The position numbers and the translations under genes were made by a program. Positions 9,126-18,532 of a stretch of DNA of 64,000 nt are shown here, piece by piece. Below the pieces are notes generated by a model. The model did no database searches. It saw only the letters and a list, made by a program, of their open reading frames with translations, and was not told the origin of the DNA. The stretch's first letter is position 1. Every line of letters starts with the position of its first letter. The stretch is from Alphaproteobacteria bacterium (GTDB lineage Bacteria > Pseudomonadota > Alphaproteobacteria > UBA8366). The stretch spans positions 1-64,000 of the forward strand of contig JANQKC010000027.1 in assembly GCA_028281325.1 (NCBI GenBank), given 5' to 3'.

Positions 9126-10112
9126 ATGAGCGCAACGCGCAAATCCAAGGAAAAACCCACGCCGGATGCGGTCTATCGCTTCCCCCACCGGCATCTCCTC
9201 GGTATTGAGGGGCTGTCGGCGGAAGAGATCGAGTTGATCCTCGATCTGGCGGATTCCTACGTCGAACAAAATCGGCAACCCAACAAGAAAAGCGACGTGC
9301 TGCGCGGCCGCACGCTGATCAATCTTTTCTTCGAAGACTCGACCCGGACGCGAACCTCCTTCGAACTGGCCGGCAAGCGGCTCGGCGGCGACGTCATCAA
9401 CATGTCCGTCTCCACCAGCTCGATCAAGAAGGGCGAGACGCTGATGGACACGGCGATGACGCTGAACGCCATGCACCCGGACGTGCTCTGCGTGCGGCAC
9501 GGCGATTCCGGCGCGGTGAAGCTGTTGAGCGAAAAGGTCAACTGCGCCGTCGTCAACGGCGGCGACGGTACGCACGAGCACCCGACCCAAGCACTGCTGG
9601 ATGCGCAGACGATCCGCCGTCGCAAGGGGAAGATCGCCGGCCTTACCGTCGCCATCTGCGGCGACATCCTGCACAGCCGGGTCGCCCGCTCGAACATCCA
9701 CCTGCTGTCCACCATGGGCGCGCGCGTGCGTCTCGTCGCGCCGCCGACCCTGTTGCCCGCCGCCGTCGACCGTTACGGCGTGGAAGTGTTCAACAACATC
9801 AAGGACGGCATCGCCGGCTGCGACATCGTGATGATGCTGCGGCTGCAGCAGGAACGCATGAAGGGCATGTTCGTGCCGTCGATCCGCGAATATTTCCACT
9901 TCTTCGGGCTCACCGCCGAGAAACTCGCTTTCGCCAAACCGGACGCATTGGTCATGCACCCCGGCCCGATGAACCGCGGCGTCGAGATCGATTCCGAACT
10001 GGCGGACGATATCGACCGCTCGTTGATCCGCGAACAGGTGGAGATGGGCGTCGCCGTCCGCATGGCCTGTTTCGACCTGCTGACGCGCGACCATTCCGGA
10101 AACGAGCCGTGA
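9126..10112 (+). CDS. pyrB: Aspartate carbamoyltransferase catalytic subunit
   Basis: PyrB condenses carbamoyl phosphate with aspartate in pyrimidine synthesis. The carbamoyl-phosphate loop [16 protein letters not shown], the [15 protein letters not shown] segment and the C-terminal [12 protein letters not shown] are intact. The 328-residue length is normal for the class that pairs with a dihydroorotase-like subunit rather than PyrI. The stop overlaps the pyrC-like GTG start by 4 bp (GTGA), implying translational coupling and probably a joint complex. Confidence 0.96.
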   Translation: MSATRKSKEKPTPDAVYRFPHRHLLGIEGLSAEEIELILDLADSYVEQNRQPNKKSDVLRGRTLINLFFEDSTRTRTSFELAGKRLGGDVINMSVSTSSIKKGETLMDTAMTLNAMHPDVLCVRHGDSGAVKLLSEKVNCAVVNGGDGTHEHPTQALLDAQTIRRRKGKIAGLTVAICGDILHSRVARSNIHLLSTMGARVRLVAPPTLLPAAVDRYGVEVFNNIKDGIAGCDIVMMLRLQQERMKGMFVPSIREYFHFFGLTAEKLAFAKPDALVMHPGPMNRGVEIDSELADDIDRSLIREQVEMGVAVRMACFDLLTRDHSGNEP

Positions 10113-11401
10113 CCGAAGAGCGGATTGCCTACCTCAACGCCCGGCTGCTCGATCCCGACTCCGGTTTGGACACGCCCGGCGCCTTGCTGATACAGGACGG
10201 CCGGATCGCCGATTTCGGGCCGGACCTGTTCAAGGACGGGGCGCCCTCGGTCAGCCAGGTCATCGACTGCAAGGGGCTTTGCCTGACGCCCGGCCTGGTC
10301 GACATGCGGGTGCAGCTTCGGGAACCCGGCGAGGAGCATAAGGAAACCATCGACACCGCGGGCGACGCCGCCGCCACCGGTGGCATCACGACGATGATCT
10401 GCCTGCCCAACACCGATCCGGTGATCGACGACGTATCGGTGGTCGAGTTCATCGCCCGCCGCGCGCAAGAGGCGAACCGCGTGAAGGTCAAATGCTACGG
10501 GTCGGTGACGCGCGGCCTGAAGGGCGCCGAACTGACCGAGATGGGCCTGTTGTCGGAAGCCGGCGCGGTCGCCTTCACCGACGGGATCAAGCCGGTGACG
10601 GACGCCCTGGTCATGCGCCGCGCCCTCAGTTATGCGAAGGGCTTCGGCCTCTTGATCATCCAACACCCGGAAGACCCTTCCCTCGCGGGCAACGGCGTGA
10701 TGAACGAAGGGGAAATCGCGACGCGGCTCGGCCTCGGCGGCATTCCGACGCAAGCCGAGGTCATGATGATCGAACGCGACCTTCGGCTCGTCGAGTTGAC
10801 CGGCGCCCGGTATCACGCCGCCCATCTCTCGACGGCCAGCGCGGTCGAAGCGATCCGCCAAGCGAAAGGACGCGGTCTGCCGGTCACCTGCGATACCGCG
10901 CCGCACTACTTCGCCCTCAACGAAACGGCGGTCGGCGATTACCGGACGTTCGCGAAAGTCTCGCCGCCCTTGCGCAGCGAAGATGACCGGCGCGCCATCG
11001 TGGACGGACTGGCGGACGGCACGATCGACGCCATCGCCAGCGACCACGCGCCGCACGACCAGGATTCGAAACGCCTGCCCTTCCATCAGGCGGAGTTCGG
11101 CGCGGTCGGGTTGGAGACGCTGCTGCCGCTGACGCTCGAATTGGTCCATAATGGCCATCTCGATCTGTTGTCCGCGCTCGCCAAGGTCAGCCGCACGCCG
11201 GCGGAATTGATGGGCCTGCCGTGCGGCCGTTTGAAACGCGGGGCGCCGGCGGATTTGGTGCTGATCGACCTCGATACGCCGTGGCAAATCGCCGAGGACA
11301 AATTGCGCAGCAAGTCGAAGAACTCACCCTACGATGCGCGCCCGGTCCAGGGAGGCGCCATCCGCACCGTTGTCGGCGGCCGGACCGCCTACAGCGCCTG
11401 A
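10109..11401 (+). CDS. pyrC: Dihydroorotase-like protein (PyrC'/PyrX type, HxH metal ligands absent)
   Basis: This 430-residue amidohydrolase matches class I dihydroorotases over its whole length, but the metal-binding DxHxH is DMRVQ (Arg67 and Gln69). The rest of the site is recognisable: FTDGIKP, IIQHPED, HAAHLS and ASDHAPHD. In pseudomonads such proteins are non-catalytic partners needed to assemble the PyrB dodecamer. The gene is translationally coupled to pyrB through a GTGA overlap, which fits a subunit role. A separate active PyrC would then be expected elsewhere. Automatic annotation would call it dihydroorotase. Confidence 0.9.
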   Translation: MTEERIAYLNARLLDPDSGLDTPGALLIQDGRIADFGPDLFKDGAPSVSQVIDCKGLCLTPGLVDMRVQLREPGEEHKETIDTAGDAAATGGITTMICLPNTDPVIDDVSVVEFIARRAQEANRVKVKCYGSVTRGLKGAELTEMGLLSEAGAVAFTDGIKPVTDALVMRRALSYAKGFGLLIIQHPEDPSLAGNGVMNEGEIATRLGLGGIPTQAEVMMIERDLRLVELTGARYHAAHLSTASAVEAIRQAKGRGLPVTCDTAPHYFALNETAVGDYRTFAKVSPPLRSEDDRRAIVDGLADGTIDAIASDHAPHDQDSKRLPFHQAEFGAVGLETLLPLTLELVHNGHLDLLSALAKVSRTPAELMGLPCGRLKRGAPADLVLIDLDTPWQIAEDKLRSKSKNSPYDARPVQGGAIRTVVGGRTAYSA

Positions 11402-11412
11402 CCGGGCGGACG

Positions 11413-12024
11413 ATGGCGGACGGTATCACATATACGATCGCGCTGCTTGGCAGTTACATCCTCGGATCGATTCCATTCGGGTTGCTGCTGGCGTCGGTCG
11501 CCGGCCTTGGCGATATCCGGTCGATCGGATCGGGCAATATCGGCGCGACCAACGTTCTTCGAACCGGCAACAAGACGGTCGCCCTGTTGACCTTGTTGTG
11601 CGACATCGCAAAAGGCGCGGCGGCGGTGGCGGCCGTAGGATGGATTTGGCCGGATGCCACGATCCTCCCCGCCGCGGCAGCGCTTGCAGCCGTTGTTGGG
11701 CATCTGTTTCCGGTTTGGCTGAAGTTCAAGGGCGGTAAAGGCGTCGCCACCGCGGGCGGCGCCCTGCTCACGCTCGCATGGCCCGTCGGTGTGATCAGCG
11801 GCGCGATCTGGCTGCTGATTGCCGTCGTGTTCCGGTATTCCTCGCTTGCGTCGCTTGTCGCGGTCGCCTCGACCCCCTTTCTCGCCCTTTATTTCCTGGA
11901 CGAGACGCAAGCAATACTCATTGCCGCCATCGCGGTTTTGATTTGGCTGCGCCATCACGAAAATATCCGCCGCCTCCTGAAAGGCGAGGAATCCAAGATC
12001 GGCAAACCGGCCCCGACAGAATAG
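11413..12024 (+). CDS. plsY: Glycerol-3-phosphate acyltransferase PlsY
   Basis: PlsY transfers the acyl chain from acyl-phosphate to glycerol 3-phosphate at the inner membrane, the first step of phospholipid synthesis. Conserved signatures are GSIPFG, IGSGNIGATNVLRTGNK and KFKGGKGVAT, with about five membrane helices. The ORF track starts at 11221 inside pyrC. The ATG at 11413, 11 bp after the pyrC stop, gives a family-length protein of 203 residues beginning MADGITYTIALLGSYILGSIPFG. It is probably in the pyrB-pyrC operon. Confidence 0.95.
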   Translation: MADGITYTIALLGSYILGSIPFGLLLASVAGLGDIRSIGSGNIGATNVLRTGNKTVALLTLLCDIAKGAAAVAAVGWIWPDATILPAAAALAAVVGHLFPVWLKFKGGKGVATAGGALLTLAWPVGVISGAIWLLIAVVFRYSSLASLVAVASTPFLALYFLDETQAILIAAIAVLIWLRHHENIRRLLKGEESKIGKPAPTE

Positions 12025-12142
12025 AAATCCCGCGCCGACCTGCCCGGATGCGGTCCCGCCGGTGTGCGGCCCCACGCGATTTTCGATAGACTGCCGGCTC
12101 TTGCCCGACTCCATCCGGGCGTCATCGAACGGAGAGCCGGCA

Positions 12143-13015
12143 ATGACGGATGCGCGGATCGTCCCAACAACGGCCCCCGTCGGCGCCGTTGTCGAGAATG
12201 TCGATCTGTCGGCTGAATTGGACGACCCAACCTTCGCGCAGATCGAGACGGCATACGCAAACCACGCCGTTCTCGTCTTTCGCGATCAGCTGCTGACGCC
12301 GGAACGGCTTATCGCCTTCACGCAACGTTTCGGCGATATCGAGCGGTATGCGCGCCACCACTATGCCCACCCGGATCATCCGGAGTTGCTGCTGATCTCG
12401 AACATCGTCGAGGACGGCCGTAACATCGGTCTCGCCGACGCAGGGGCCACATGGCACACCGATATGTCCTATGTGAAGATACCGCCCCGCGGGTCGATTC
12501 TGTATGCGCGCGAAATTCCGTACCTGCAGGGACAACCGCTCGGCGACACGCTGTTCGCCAGCACCGCCGCCGCCTATGACGATCTATCGCCGGCCACGAA
12601 GGATCTCCTGGAGAACCGGCGCACCACACACAGTTATGAAGGGAAACACGCCCGCCGTGCGGCCTTGGGCAAAAGCAACCGGAAACCGCTTAGCGCCGCG
12701 GAACGCGAAGCCCTGCCGCCGACCGACCATCCCGTCATCCGCACGCATGCGCAAACCGGACGGAAATGCATCTATGTCGTGGACGGCGAATGCGACGGCA
12801 TTACCGGATTACCGGACGCGGAAGCAACGTCGATCCTGGCCGACTTGGCGGCGCGATGCACGCGGCCGGATTATACCTATCGCCACCGCTGGCGCGTGAA
12901 CGACGTGGTGATGTGGGACAATTGCCTGGTCCAACATCTCGCCATCCAGGACTACGCCCTGCCGGAGCGCCGGTTGTTGTGGCGAACGACGATCACGGGC
13001 ACCGTGCCCTCGTAA
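12143..13015 (+). CDS. TauD/TfdA family Fe(II)/2-oxoglutarate dioxygenase
   Basis: The sequence shows the TauD/TfdA jelly roll. The iron ligands are in TWHTDMSY (HxD) and the distal His in LVQHLAIQDY, and the 2-oxoglutarate-binding arginine lies in the C-terminal ERRLLWRTTI. Members oxidise taurine, 2,4-D-like aryloxy acids, alkyl sulfates or other small acids. No sulfonate or aromatic cluster is adjacent, so the substrate is unknown. The ORF track start at 12062 is too early. GGAGAG precedes the ATG at 12143, giving 290 residues. Confidence 0.88.
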   Translation: MTDARIVPTTAPVGAVVENVDLSAELDDPTFAQIETAYANHAVLVFRDQLLTPERLIAFTQRFGDIERYARHHYAHPDHPELLLISNIVEDGRNIGLADAGATWHTDMSYVKIPPRGSILYAREIPYLQGQPLGDTLFASTAAAYDDLSPATKDLLENRRTTHSYEGKHARRAALGKSNRKPLSAAEREALPPTDHPVIRTHAQTGRKCIYVVDGECDGITGLPDAEATSILADLAARCTRPDYTYRHRWRVNDVVMWDNCLVQHLAIQDYALPERRLLWRTTITGTVPS

Positions 13016-13089
13016 CCGCGCCGGTCTAATCGCAACAGCCCGGGCATCGGACGGTTGACGGCTGGCAAACCGCCACCCATCCTAGGTTC

Positions 13090-14229
13090 ATGTTGCACGG
13101 TATCCATCAGGACGCGCTGTCCGAGCGGGAACGTTTCGATCGGTTGCGGTTGGCCCGCACCGAGAGCGTCGGACCCGTCACCTTCCGCCAGCTTCTCGGC
13201 CGGTACGGCTCGGCGTCGGCGACGCTGGAGGCGCTGCCCGAGTTGGCGGCGCGGCGCGGCCGCAAGAAACCCTTGCGGCTTTGCCCTGCCGAAACGGCGG
13301 AGCGCGAACAAGAAACGCTGCACGCGCTTGGCGGTCGTCATCTCGTATTCGGCGACCCGGCCTATCCGGCGCCGTTGGCCGCGATCGACGATGCGCCGAT
13401 GGTGCTAAGCCTGATCGGCGACGCGGCACACCTATCACGCGACGGAATCGCCATCGTCGGCGCCCGGAATGCCTCGACAAACGGCCGCAATTTCGCCCGC
13501 CGCCTCGGCGATGATTTGGGGAACGCCGGGCTCGCCGTCATTTCGGGTCTCGCCCGCGGCATCGACGCGGCCGCCCACACCGGCGCGTTGAACCACGCAA
13601 CCGTCGCGGTGCTGGGCGGCGGTGTCGACGTTAAGTATCCGCGCGAGAATGCCGCGCTGCAGGATGCCATCGCCGAAGGAGGCCTGCTCGTCTCCGAAGT
13701 GCCCTGCGGCATCCAGCCGCAAGCGCGCCATTTTCCCCGCCGGAACCGAATCATCTCCGGTCTGTCGCTCGGCGTCGTGGTCGTCGAAGCGGCGTTGCGG
13801 TCGGGATCGCTCATCACCGCGCGCTTGGCCGGCGAACAAGGCCGCGATGTCTTCGCCGTTCCCGGATCGCCGCTCGATCCCCGCTGCAAGGGAACCAACG
13901 ACCTGATCCGCAAGGGTGCGATGTTGACCGAAACGGCGGAGGACGTGCTGACGGAACTCGCCCCCGTCCGCGGTCACCGCGCCGAGCGGGCGTCGGCGAA
14001 TGCGGACCCGGTCGTGGGCGCGGGCAGGACGGACCAGAACCGCCCGGCGGCGGGCGACGTGCAGGATCGGATCGGACAGATGATCGGCCATTCGCCCCTG
14101 TCGATCGACGACATCGTTCGGGACAGCGGCCTGCCGATCAATATCGTTTGGAATACGCTGCTGGACCTGGAACTCGCAGGCCATATCGAGCGGCAGCCGG
14201 GCAACATGATCGCGCGGCTTGCTCCTTGA
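13090..14229 (+). CDS. dprA: DNA-processing protein DprA
   Basis: DprA protects incoming single-stranded DNA and loads RecA during natural transformation. The Rossmann-like core is clear: IVGARNAS, VISGLARGIDAAAH, VAVLGGGVDVKYPREN, FPRRNRIISGLS and EAALRSGSLITA. A C-terminal winged-helix (DML1-like) domain spans about residues 315-379. An N-terminal helix-hairpin segment (RTESVGPVTFRQLL) is present. The 379-residue length is normal. It lies upstream of a DUF2336 protein and topA, and dprA-topA proximity is common in alphaproteobacteria. Confidence 0.95.
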   Translation: MLHGIHQDALSERERFDRLRLARTESVGPVTFRQLLGRYGSASATLEALPELAARRGRKKPLRLCPAETAEREQETLHALGGRHLVFGDPAYPAPLAAIDDAPMVLSLIGDAAHLSRDGIAIVGARNASTNGRNFARRLGDDLGNAGLAVISGLARGIDAAAHTGALNHATVAVLGGGVDVKYPRENAALQDAIAEGGLLVSEVPCGIQPQARHFPRRNRIISGLSLGVVVVEAALRSGSLITARLAGEQGRDVFAVPGSPLDPRCKGTNDLIRKGAMLTETAEDVLTELAPVRGHRAERASANADPVVGAGRTDQNRPAAGDVQDRIGQMIGHSPLSIDDIVRDSGLPINIVWNTLLDLELAGHIERQPGNMIARLAP

Positions 14230-14496
14230 TCCGTCGAATCGATAACTACTTGTAAGCGATTCTAATTTTACGCAAAAACTCGAAAATCATCTTAGTGTTT
14301 TGTTTATATTTTATGAGAATTAATCAAACAACTCTTGTGTCTTCACAAGACTTGAATTAAATAACCAAAGCTGACTACTTATAAAAATTGCCGACAACAG
14401 GCAAAGAACTTAGAAACATTCCCCCAACCTTTTCGGCCGTTCGCGAAATGGGGCGGGACATACGCAGTTAAGAACCGGATAACCCGCCGAAACGAC
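14230..14496. other. AT-rich intergenic region with a small dyad
   Basis: The 267-bp gap between dprA and the DUF2336 gene is A+T-rich in 14245-14400, unlike the flanking DNA. It holds one exact dyad, TCTTGTG-TCTT-CACAAGA (14333-14350), with no T-run after it, so it reads as a protein-binding site rather than a terminator. No ORF is visible. It probably carries the promoter of the downstream gene. Confidence 0.45.
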
Positions 14497-15606
14497 ATGG
14501 CATCCTCTCCCTACGAAAAACTGCTCGAGCTGGCGCACCAGCGGGCTTTGAACGGAAAAGGCGGGCTCGCGGCGTCGATCGCCGAGATGTGCCTCGCCGC
14601 CCAATCGGGGTTGACCGAGCGCGAACTGACCCTCGCCTTCGAGATCCTGCGGCTTCTTGTCGATAAGGTCGAGGTTCGTATCCGCCGGCATATCGCCGAC
14701 TACCTGGCCGACCGTAAGGATGTTCCGACGGACCTGATCCAGTTCCTGGCGAATGACGAGATCACGGTTGCGTATCCGATCATCCTGCACAGCGAACTGC
14801 TCCGGGAAGAGGACCTGCTCAAAATCGTCGTCGAGCAATCCGTACGCCATCGGCAGGCGGTTGCGATACGGCCCTATGTCTCCAGCGACGTCACCGACAA
14901 ACTGGTCGAGTTCGACGAAGCCGAGGTTCTGACCACGCTGATCTGCAACGAAACCGCCGAGATCAGCGAGACATCGATGCAAGTGCTGGTGGACCGATCG
15001 CTCGAAATCGAAGCCTATCGCGAGCCGTTGGCGCATCGCAAAGAGATGACGCCGACCCTGGCCGGACGGATGTATGTTTGGGTCGGCGACGCGCTGCGGG
15101 ACTACATCGTTCACAACTTCCAGATCGATCCGGATACCGTCAGCGACTCCTTGAGCCACGCCGCCGACACGCGGGACGGCCCGGCGTCGCAGGCGACCGG
15201 CACGCCGCCGCAACGCGGCGCCGCGCTGAGTGAAATCCCATCGCCGCCGGCAGATGAAGAACAGGATGGCGGCCACGCCCTTCTCCGTTACCTGAACACG
15301 AGCGATATCCCGGCGTTCGAGAGCGCCTTCGCCGGCCGATTGAACCTATCGGTGCAAGCGATGGGAGTCATTCTTTACGATTCGACCTTGGAAGCGTTGG
15401 CCATCGCCGCAAAGGCCGCCAGTATCGCGCCCGAGGTATTCAGCGAGATACTGTGTCATCTGTCCGGCGTCCGTCCGGCGGACGACTATCGCGCATCGAA
15501 GGAATACTCCGATGCGATGGATTATTTCAGCGGTTTGGACGATGCCGGCGCCATGGACCTCCTGGATAAATGGCGCGAAACGCCGGGAGAAGTCCGGGGC
15601 GGATAG
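14497..15606 (+). CDS. DUF2336 domain-containing protein
   Basis: The 369-residue cytosolic protein is rich in helices arranged like HEAT-type repeats. Examples are LLELAHQRAL, ERELTLAFEILRLLV, EVRIRRHIADYLAD and AYPIILHSELLREEDLLKIV. This is the arrangement of the DUF2336 family, which is nearly confined to alphaproteobacteria and has no established biochemical role. Residues about 215-260 are a proline/alanine/aspartate-rich linker to a second helical part. It has its own AT-rich upstream region and is followed by topA after 218 bp. The function is unknown. Confidence 0.75.
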   Translation: MASSPYEKLLELAHQRALNGKGGLAASIAEMCLAAQSGLTERELTLAFEILRLLVDKVEVRIRRHIADYLADRKDVPTDLIQFLANDEITVAYPIILHSELLREEDLLKIVVEQSVRHRQAVAIRPYVSSDVTDKLVEFDEAEVLTTLICNETAEISETSMQVLVDRSLEIEAYREPLAHRKEMTPTLAGRMYVWVGDALRDYIVHNFQIDPDTVSDSLSHAADTRDGPASQATGTPPQRGAALSEIPSPPADEEQDGGHALLRYLNTSDIPAFESAFAGRLNLSVQAMGVILYDSTLEALAIAAKAASIAPEVFSEILCHLSGVRPADDYRASKEYSDAMDYFSGLDDAGAMDLLDKWRETPGEVRGG

Positions 15607-15824
15607 CACGCCCGGCTATCGGGTCGAAAAGCCGAATCTCAAAAAAAATAGCCGGAATGCCCTGAAATCGACATTTCGAGACCCTAAATTTACGACTCCT
15701 AAAGGTTGACGAACGTAAATCGCGATGTCACTTCCTAGCGGCCGCGCGGGAAAGAACCGGTCCCGCCGACGTGAAAACAGCGCGACGTGGCTAAGTTTTA
15801 AGTGACTGGAAAGAGACCGAACTA

Positions 15825-18527
15825 ATGGACGTGGTGGTCGTCGAATCGCCGGCAAAGGCCAAAACCATAAACAAATACCTTGGATCCGGGTTCAAGGTGC
15901 TTGCCAGCTATGGTCATGTGCGCGATCTGCCTGCCAAGGACGGCTCGGTCAAACCCGATGACGGTTTCTCCATGTCCTGGGAAGTCGCCGCGGACTCCAA
16001 GAAACGCATCGACGACATCGCCAAGGCGGTCGAGGGTGCCGAGCATCTGTACCTCGCGACCGACCCGGATCGCGAAGGCGAAGCCATTTCCTGGCATGTC
16101 CAACAGGTTCTGAACGAACGCAAGAAGCTGGACGGGATCGACGTGAAGCGCGTCGTGTTCCACGAAATCACCAAGGCCGCGGTGCTCGACGCGATGCAGA
16201 ATCCGCGCGAGCTGAACCACGAACTGGTCGAAGCCTATCTGGCGCGCCGCGCGCTCGACTATCTGGTCGGGTTCAACCTATCCCCCGTGCTCTGGCGCAA
16301 GCTGCCGGGATCGCGCTCTGCCGGACGCGTTCAGTCAGTCGCGCTGCGGCTGATCTGCGAGCGCGAAGCCGAAATCGAAGTCTTCCAGCCGCAAGAGTAC
16401 TGGAGCGTCGACGTCGCCATGGCGGCCGCATCGGGCGATTCGTTCATGGCGCGGCTGACTCATCTCAATGGCGAACGCCTCGGCCGACTCGGCATCGGCA
16501 ACGAAGCGAGCGCCCAAGAAGCCGTCGCCGCGATCCAATCGCGCGACTTCAAGGTCGCCTCCGTCGAGAAGAAGACGGTGCAGCGCCATCCGGCCCCGCC
16601 TTTCACCACGTCGACGCTGCAACAGGAAGCAAGCCGAAAGCTCGGCTTCGGCGCGTCACGGACGATGCAGATCGCGCAGAAGCTCTACGAAGGCATGCCG
16701 ATCGACGGCGAAACGGTCGGCCTGATCACCTATATGCGGACCGACAGCGTCACGCTCAGCACCGAGGCGATCAACTCGGCGCGCAGCCTGATCGATCGCG
16801 ACTATGGAGCCGCGTACAAACCCGAAAAACCGCGTATCTACAAGACGAAATCGAAGAATGCGCAGGAAGCGCATGAGGCGATCCGCCCGACCGACCTGTT
16901 CCGCCGGCCGCAGGACGTCAAGGATCTGCTGGACGAGAACCAGCTCAAACTCTACACGCTGATCTGGAAACGGACCGTCGCCTGCGAAATGTCCAGCGCC
17001 TTGCTCGACCAAGCCCGCGTCGACATGAAATCGCCGGACGAGGCGGTCACGCTGCGCGCCACCGGATCGGTGCTCAAGTTCGACGGCTTCCTGAAGCTGT
17101 ATCAGGAAGGTCAGGACGATAAGGACGACGACGGTGACGACGATCGCCGGCTGCCGGACATGGAGGCCGGGCAACCGACAACCGTCAAGGAAATCAAGCC
17201 GGAACAGCATTTCACGCAGCCCCCGCCCCGCTACACCGAAGCCAGCCTCGTCAAGAAGATGGAGGAGCTCGGGATCGGCCGGCCGTCAACCTATGCATCG
17301 ACGCTCCGCGTGCTGCAGGATCGGAACTACGTTCAGTTGGAGAAGAAGCGGTTCATTCCCGAAGACCGGGGCCGGTTGGTCACCGCCTTCCTCGCCAACT
17401 TCTTCAAGCGCTATGTCGAATACGACTTCACCGCCCAACTCGAAGCGCAGCTCGACGATATCTCCGCCGGCACGATCGATTGGAAGAAGGTGTTGGAGGA
17501 TTTCTGGAAGCAGTTCTCCGAGGCCGTCGGCGAGACGAAGGACCTTCGCATAACGCATGTCCTGGACGCGCTCGACGAGGACCTGGGGCCGCATTTCTTC
17601 CCGGTCGGCCCGAACGGTGATACCGAGGTGGCGCGGCAATGTCCGGCCTGCGACGGCGGCCGCTTGAACCTGAAACTCGGCAAATTCGGCGCGTTCATCG
17701 GCTGCAGCAACTATCCGGACTGCCGTTATACCCACCGGCTGAACGCGGGCGGCGCGGATACCGCCGACATGGAAGAAGCGACCGAGCTCGCCGCCGGACC
17801 GAAGCTCCTCGGCAAGCATCCGGAAAGCGGCCTCGACGTGACCTTGCGCAAGGGGCCGTATGGCCTCTATCTGCAACTCGGCGAGGAAGCACCCAAGGAA
17901 AAGGGCAAGAAAGCGCCGCCGAAACCGAAGCGCGCCTCCGTTCCGAAGGATGTATCGGCCGGGCGCGTCGACCTGGAGATCGCGCTGGGACTGCTGTCCC
18001 TGCCCCGCGACGTCGGCCCGCATCCCGAAACCGGCACGATGATCCAGGCCGGGCTCGGCCGGTTCGGCCCCTATCTCAAGCATGGATCGAATTATGTCTC
18101 GCTGAAAGAGGACGACGTCCTGACGGTCGGGCTGAACCGCGCGGTCGCGCTGATCGCCGAATCGCCGGGCCATAACGCGATCGAACTCGGCGACCATCCG
18201 GAAGACGGCAAGCCGATTTCCATCCGCAAGGGCCGCTACGGACCCTATATCAAGCATGGCCGGGTGAATGCGACGGTGCCCAAGGACCGGGAACCGGAGA
18301 CCGTCACGCTCGAAGAAGCGCTTGCCCTACTCGCCGAAAAGGTGTCTAAGAGCAAATCAAAGAAGACCGCCGCCGCCAAGAAGAAGACGGCGAAGGCTGC
18401 GCCCAAGAAGAAAGCGGGTGCGGCGAAAAAGAAGAAACCAGCGAAAAAGACAAAGAAATCCACGAAGGAGAAGGCAGCGGCGGAGCCGGCGAAGGACGCC
18501 GAGACGCCCGCCGAAGTCACTAGTTAA
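15825..18527 (+). CDS. topA: DNA topoisomerase I
   Basis: TopA relaxes negative supercoils through a 5'-phosphotyrosine intermediate. The Toprim region (VVVESPAKAKTI and ATDPDREGEAI), the active-site tyrosine segment GLITYMRTDS, and the HEAIRPTD and GIGRPSTYA motifs are intact. One C4 zinc ribbon (CPACDGG...CSNYPDC) is followed by several topoisomerase C-terminal repeats. The protein ends in a long lysine/alanine tail (about residues 845-885), a common alphaproteobacterial feature. The 900-residue length fits. RNase R starts 5 bp after the stop. Confidence 0.97.
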   Translation: MDVVVVESPAKAKTINKYLGSGFKVLASYGHVRDLPAKDGSVKPDDGFSMSWEVAADSKKRIDDIAKAVEGAEHLYLATDPDREGEAISWHVQQVLNERKKLDGIDVKRVVFHEITKAAVLDAMQNPRELNHELVEAYLARRALDYLVGFNLSPVLWRKLPGSRSAGRVQSVALRLICEREAEIEVFQPQEYWSVDVAMAAASGDSFMARLTHLNGERLGRLGIGNEASAQEAVAAIQSRDFKVASVEKKTVQRHPAPPFTTSTLQQEASRKLGFGASRTMQIAQKLYEGMPIDGETVGLITYMRTDSVTLSTEAINSARSLIDRDYGAAYKPEKPRIYKTKSKNAQEAHEAIRPTDLFRRPQDVKDLLDENQLKLYTLIWKRTVACEMSSALLDQARVDMKSPDEAVTLRATGSVLKFDGFLKLYQEGQDDKDDDGDDDRRLPDMEAGQPTTVKEIKPEQHFTQPPPRYTEASLVKKMEELGIGRPSTYASTLRVLQDRNYVQLEKKRFIPEDRGRLVTAFLANFFKRYVEYDFTAQLEAQLDDISAGTIDWKKVLEDFWKQFSEAVGETKDLRITHVLDALDEDLGPHFFPVGPNGDTEVARQCPACDGGRLNLKLGKFGAFIGCSNYPDCRYTHRLNAGGADTADMEEATELAAGPKLLGKHPESGLDVTLRKGPYGLYLQLGEEAPKEKGKKAPPKPKRASVPKDVSAGRVDLEIALGLLSLPRDVGPHPETGTMIQAGLGRFGPYLKHGSNYVSLKEDDVLTVGLNRAVALIAESPGHNAIELGDHPEDGKPISIRKGRYGPYIKHGRVNATVPKDREPETVTLEEALALLAEKVSKSKSKKTAAAKKKTAKAAPKKKAGAAKKKKPAKKTKKSTKEKAAAEPAKDAETPAEVTS

Positions 18528-18532
18528 AGCCA

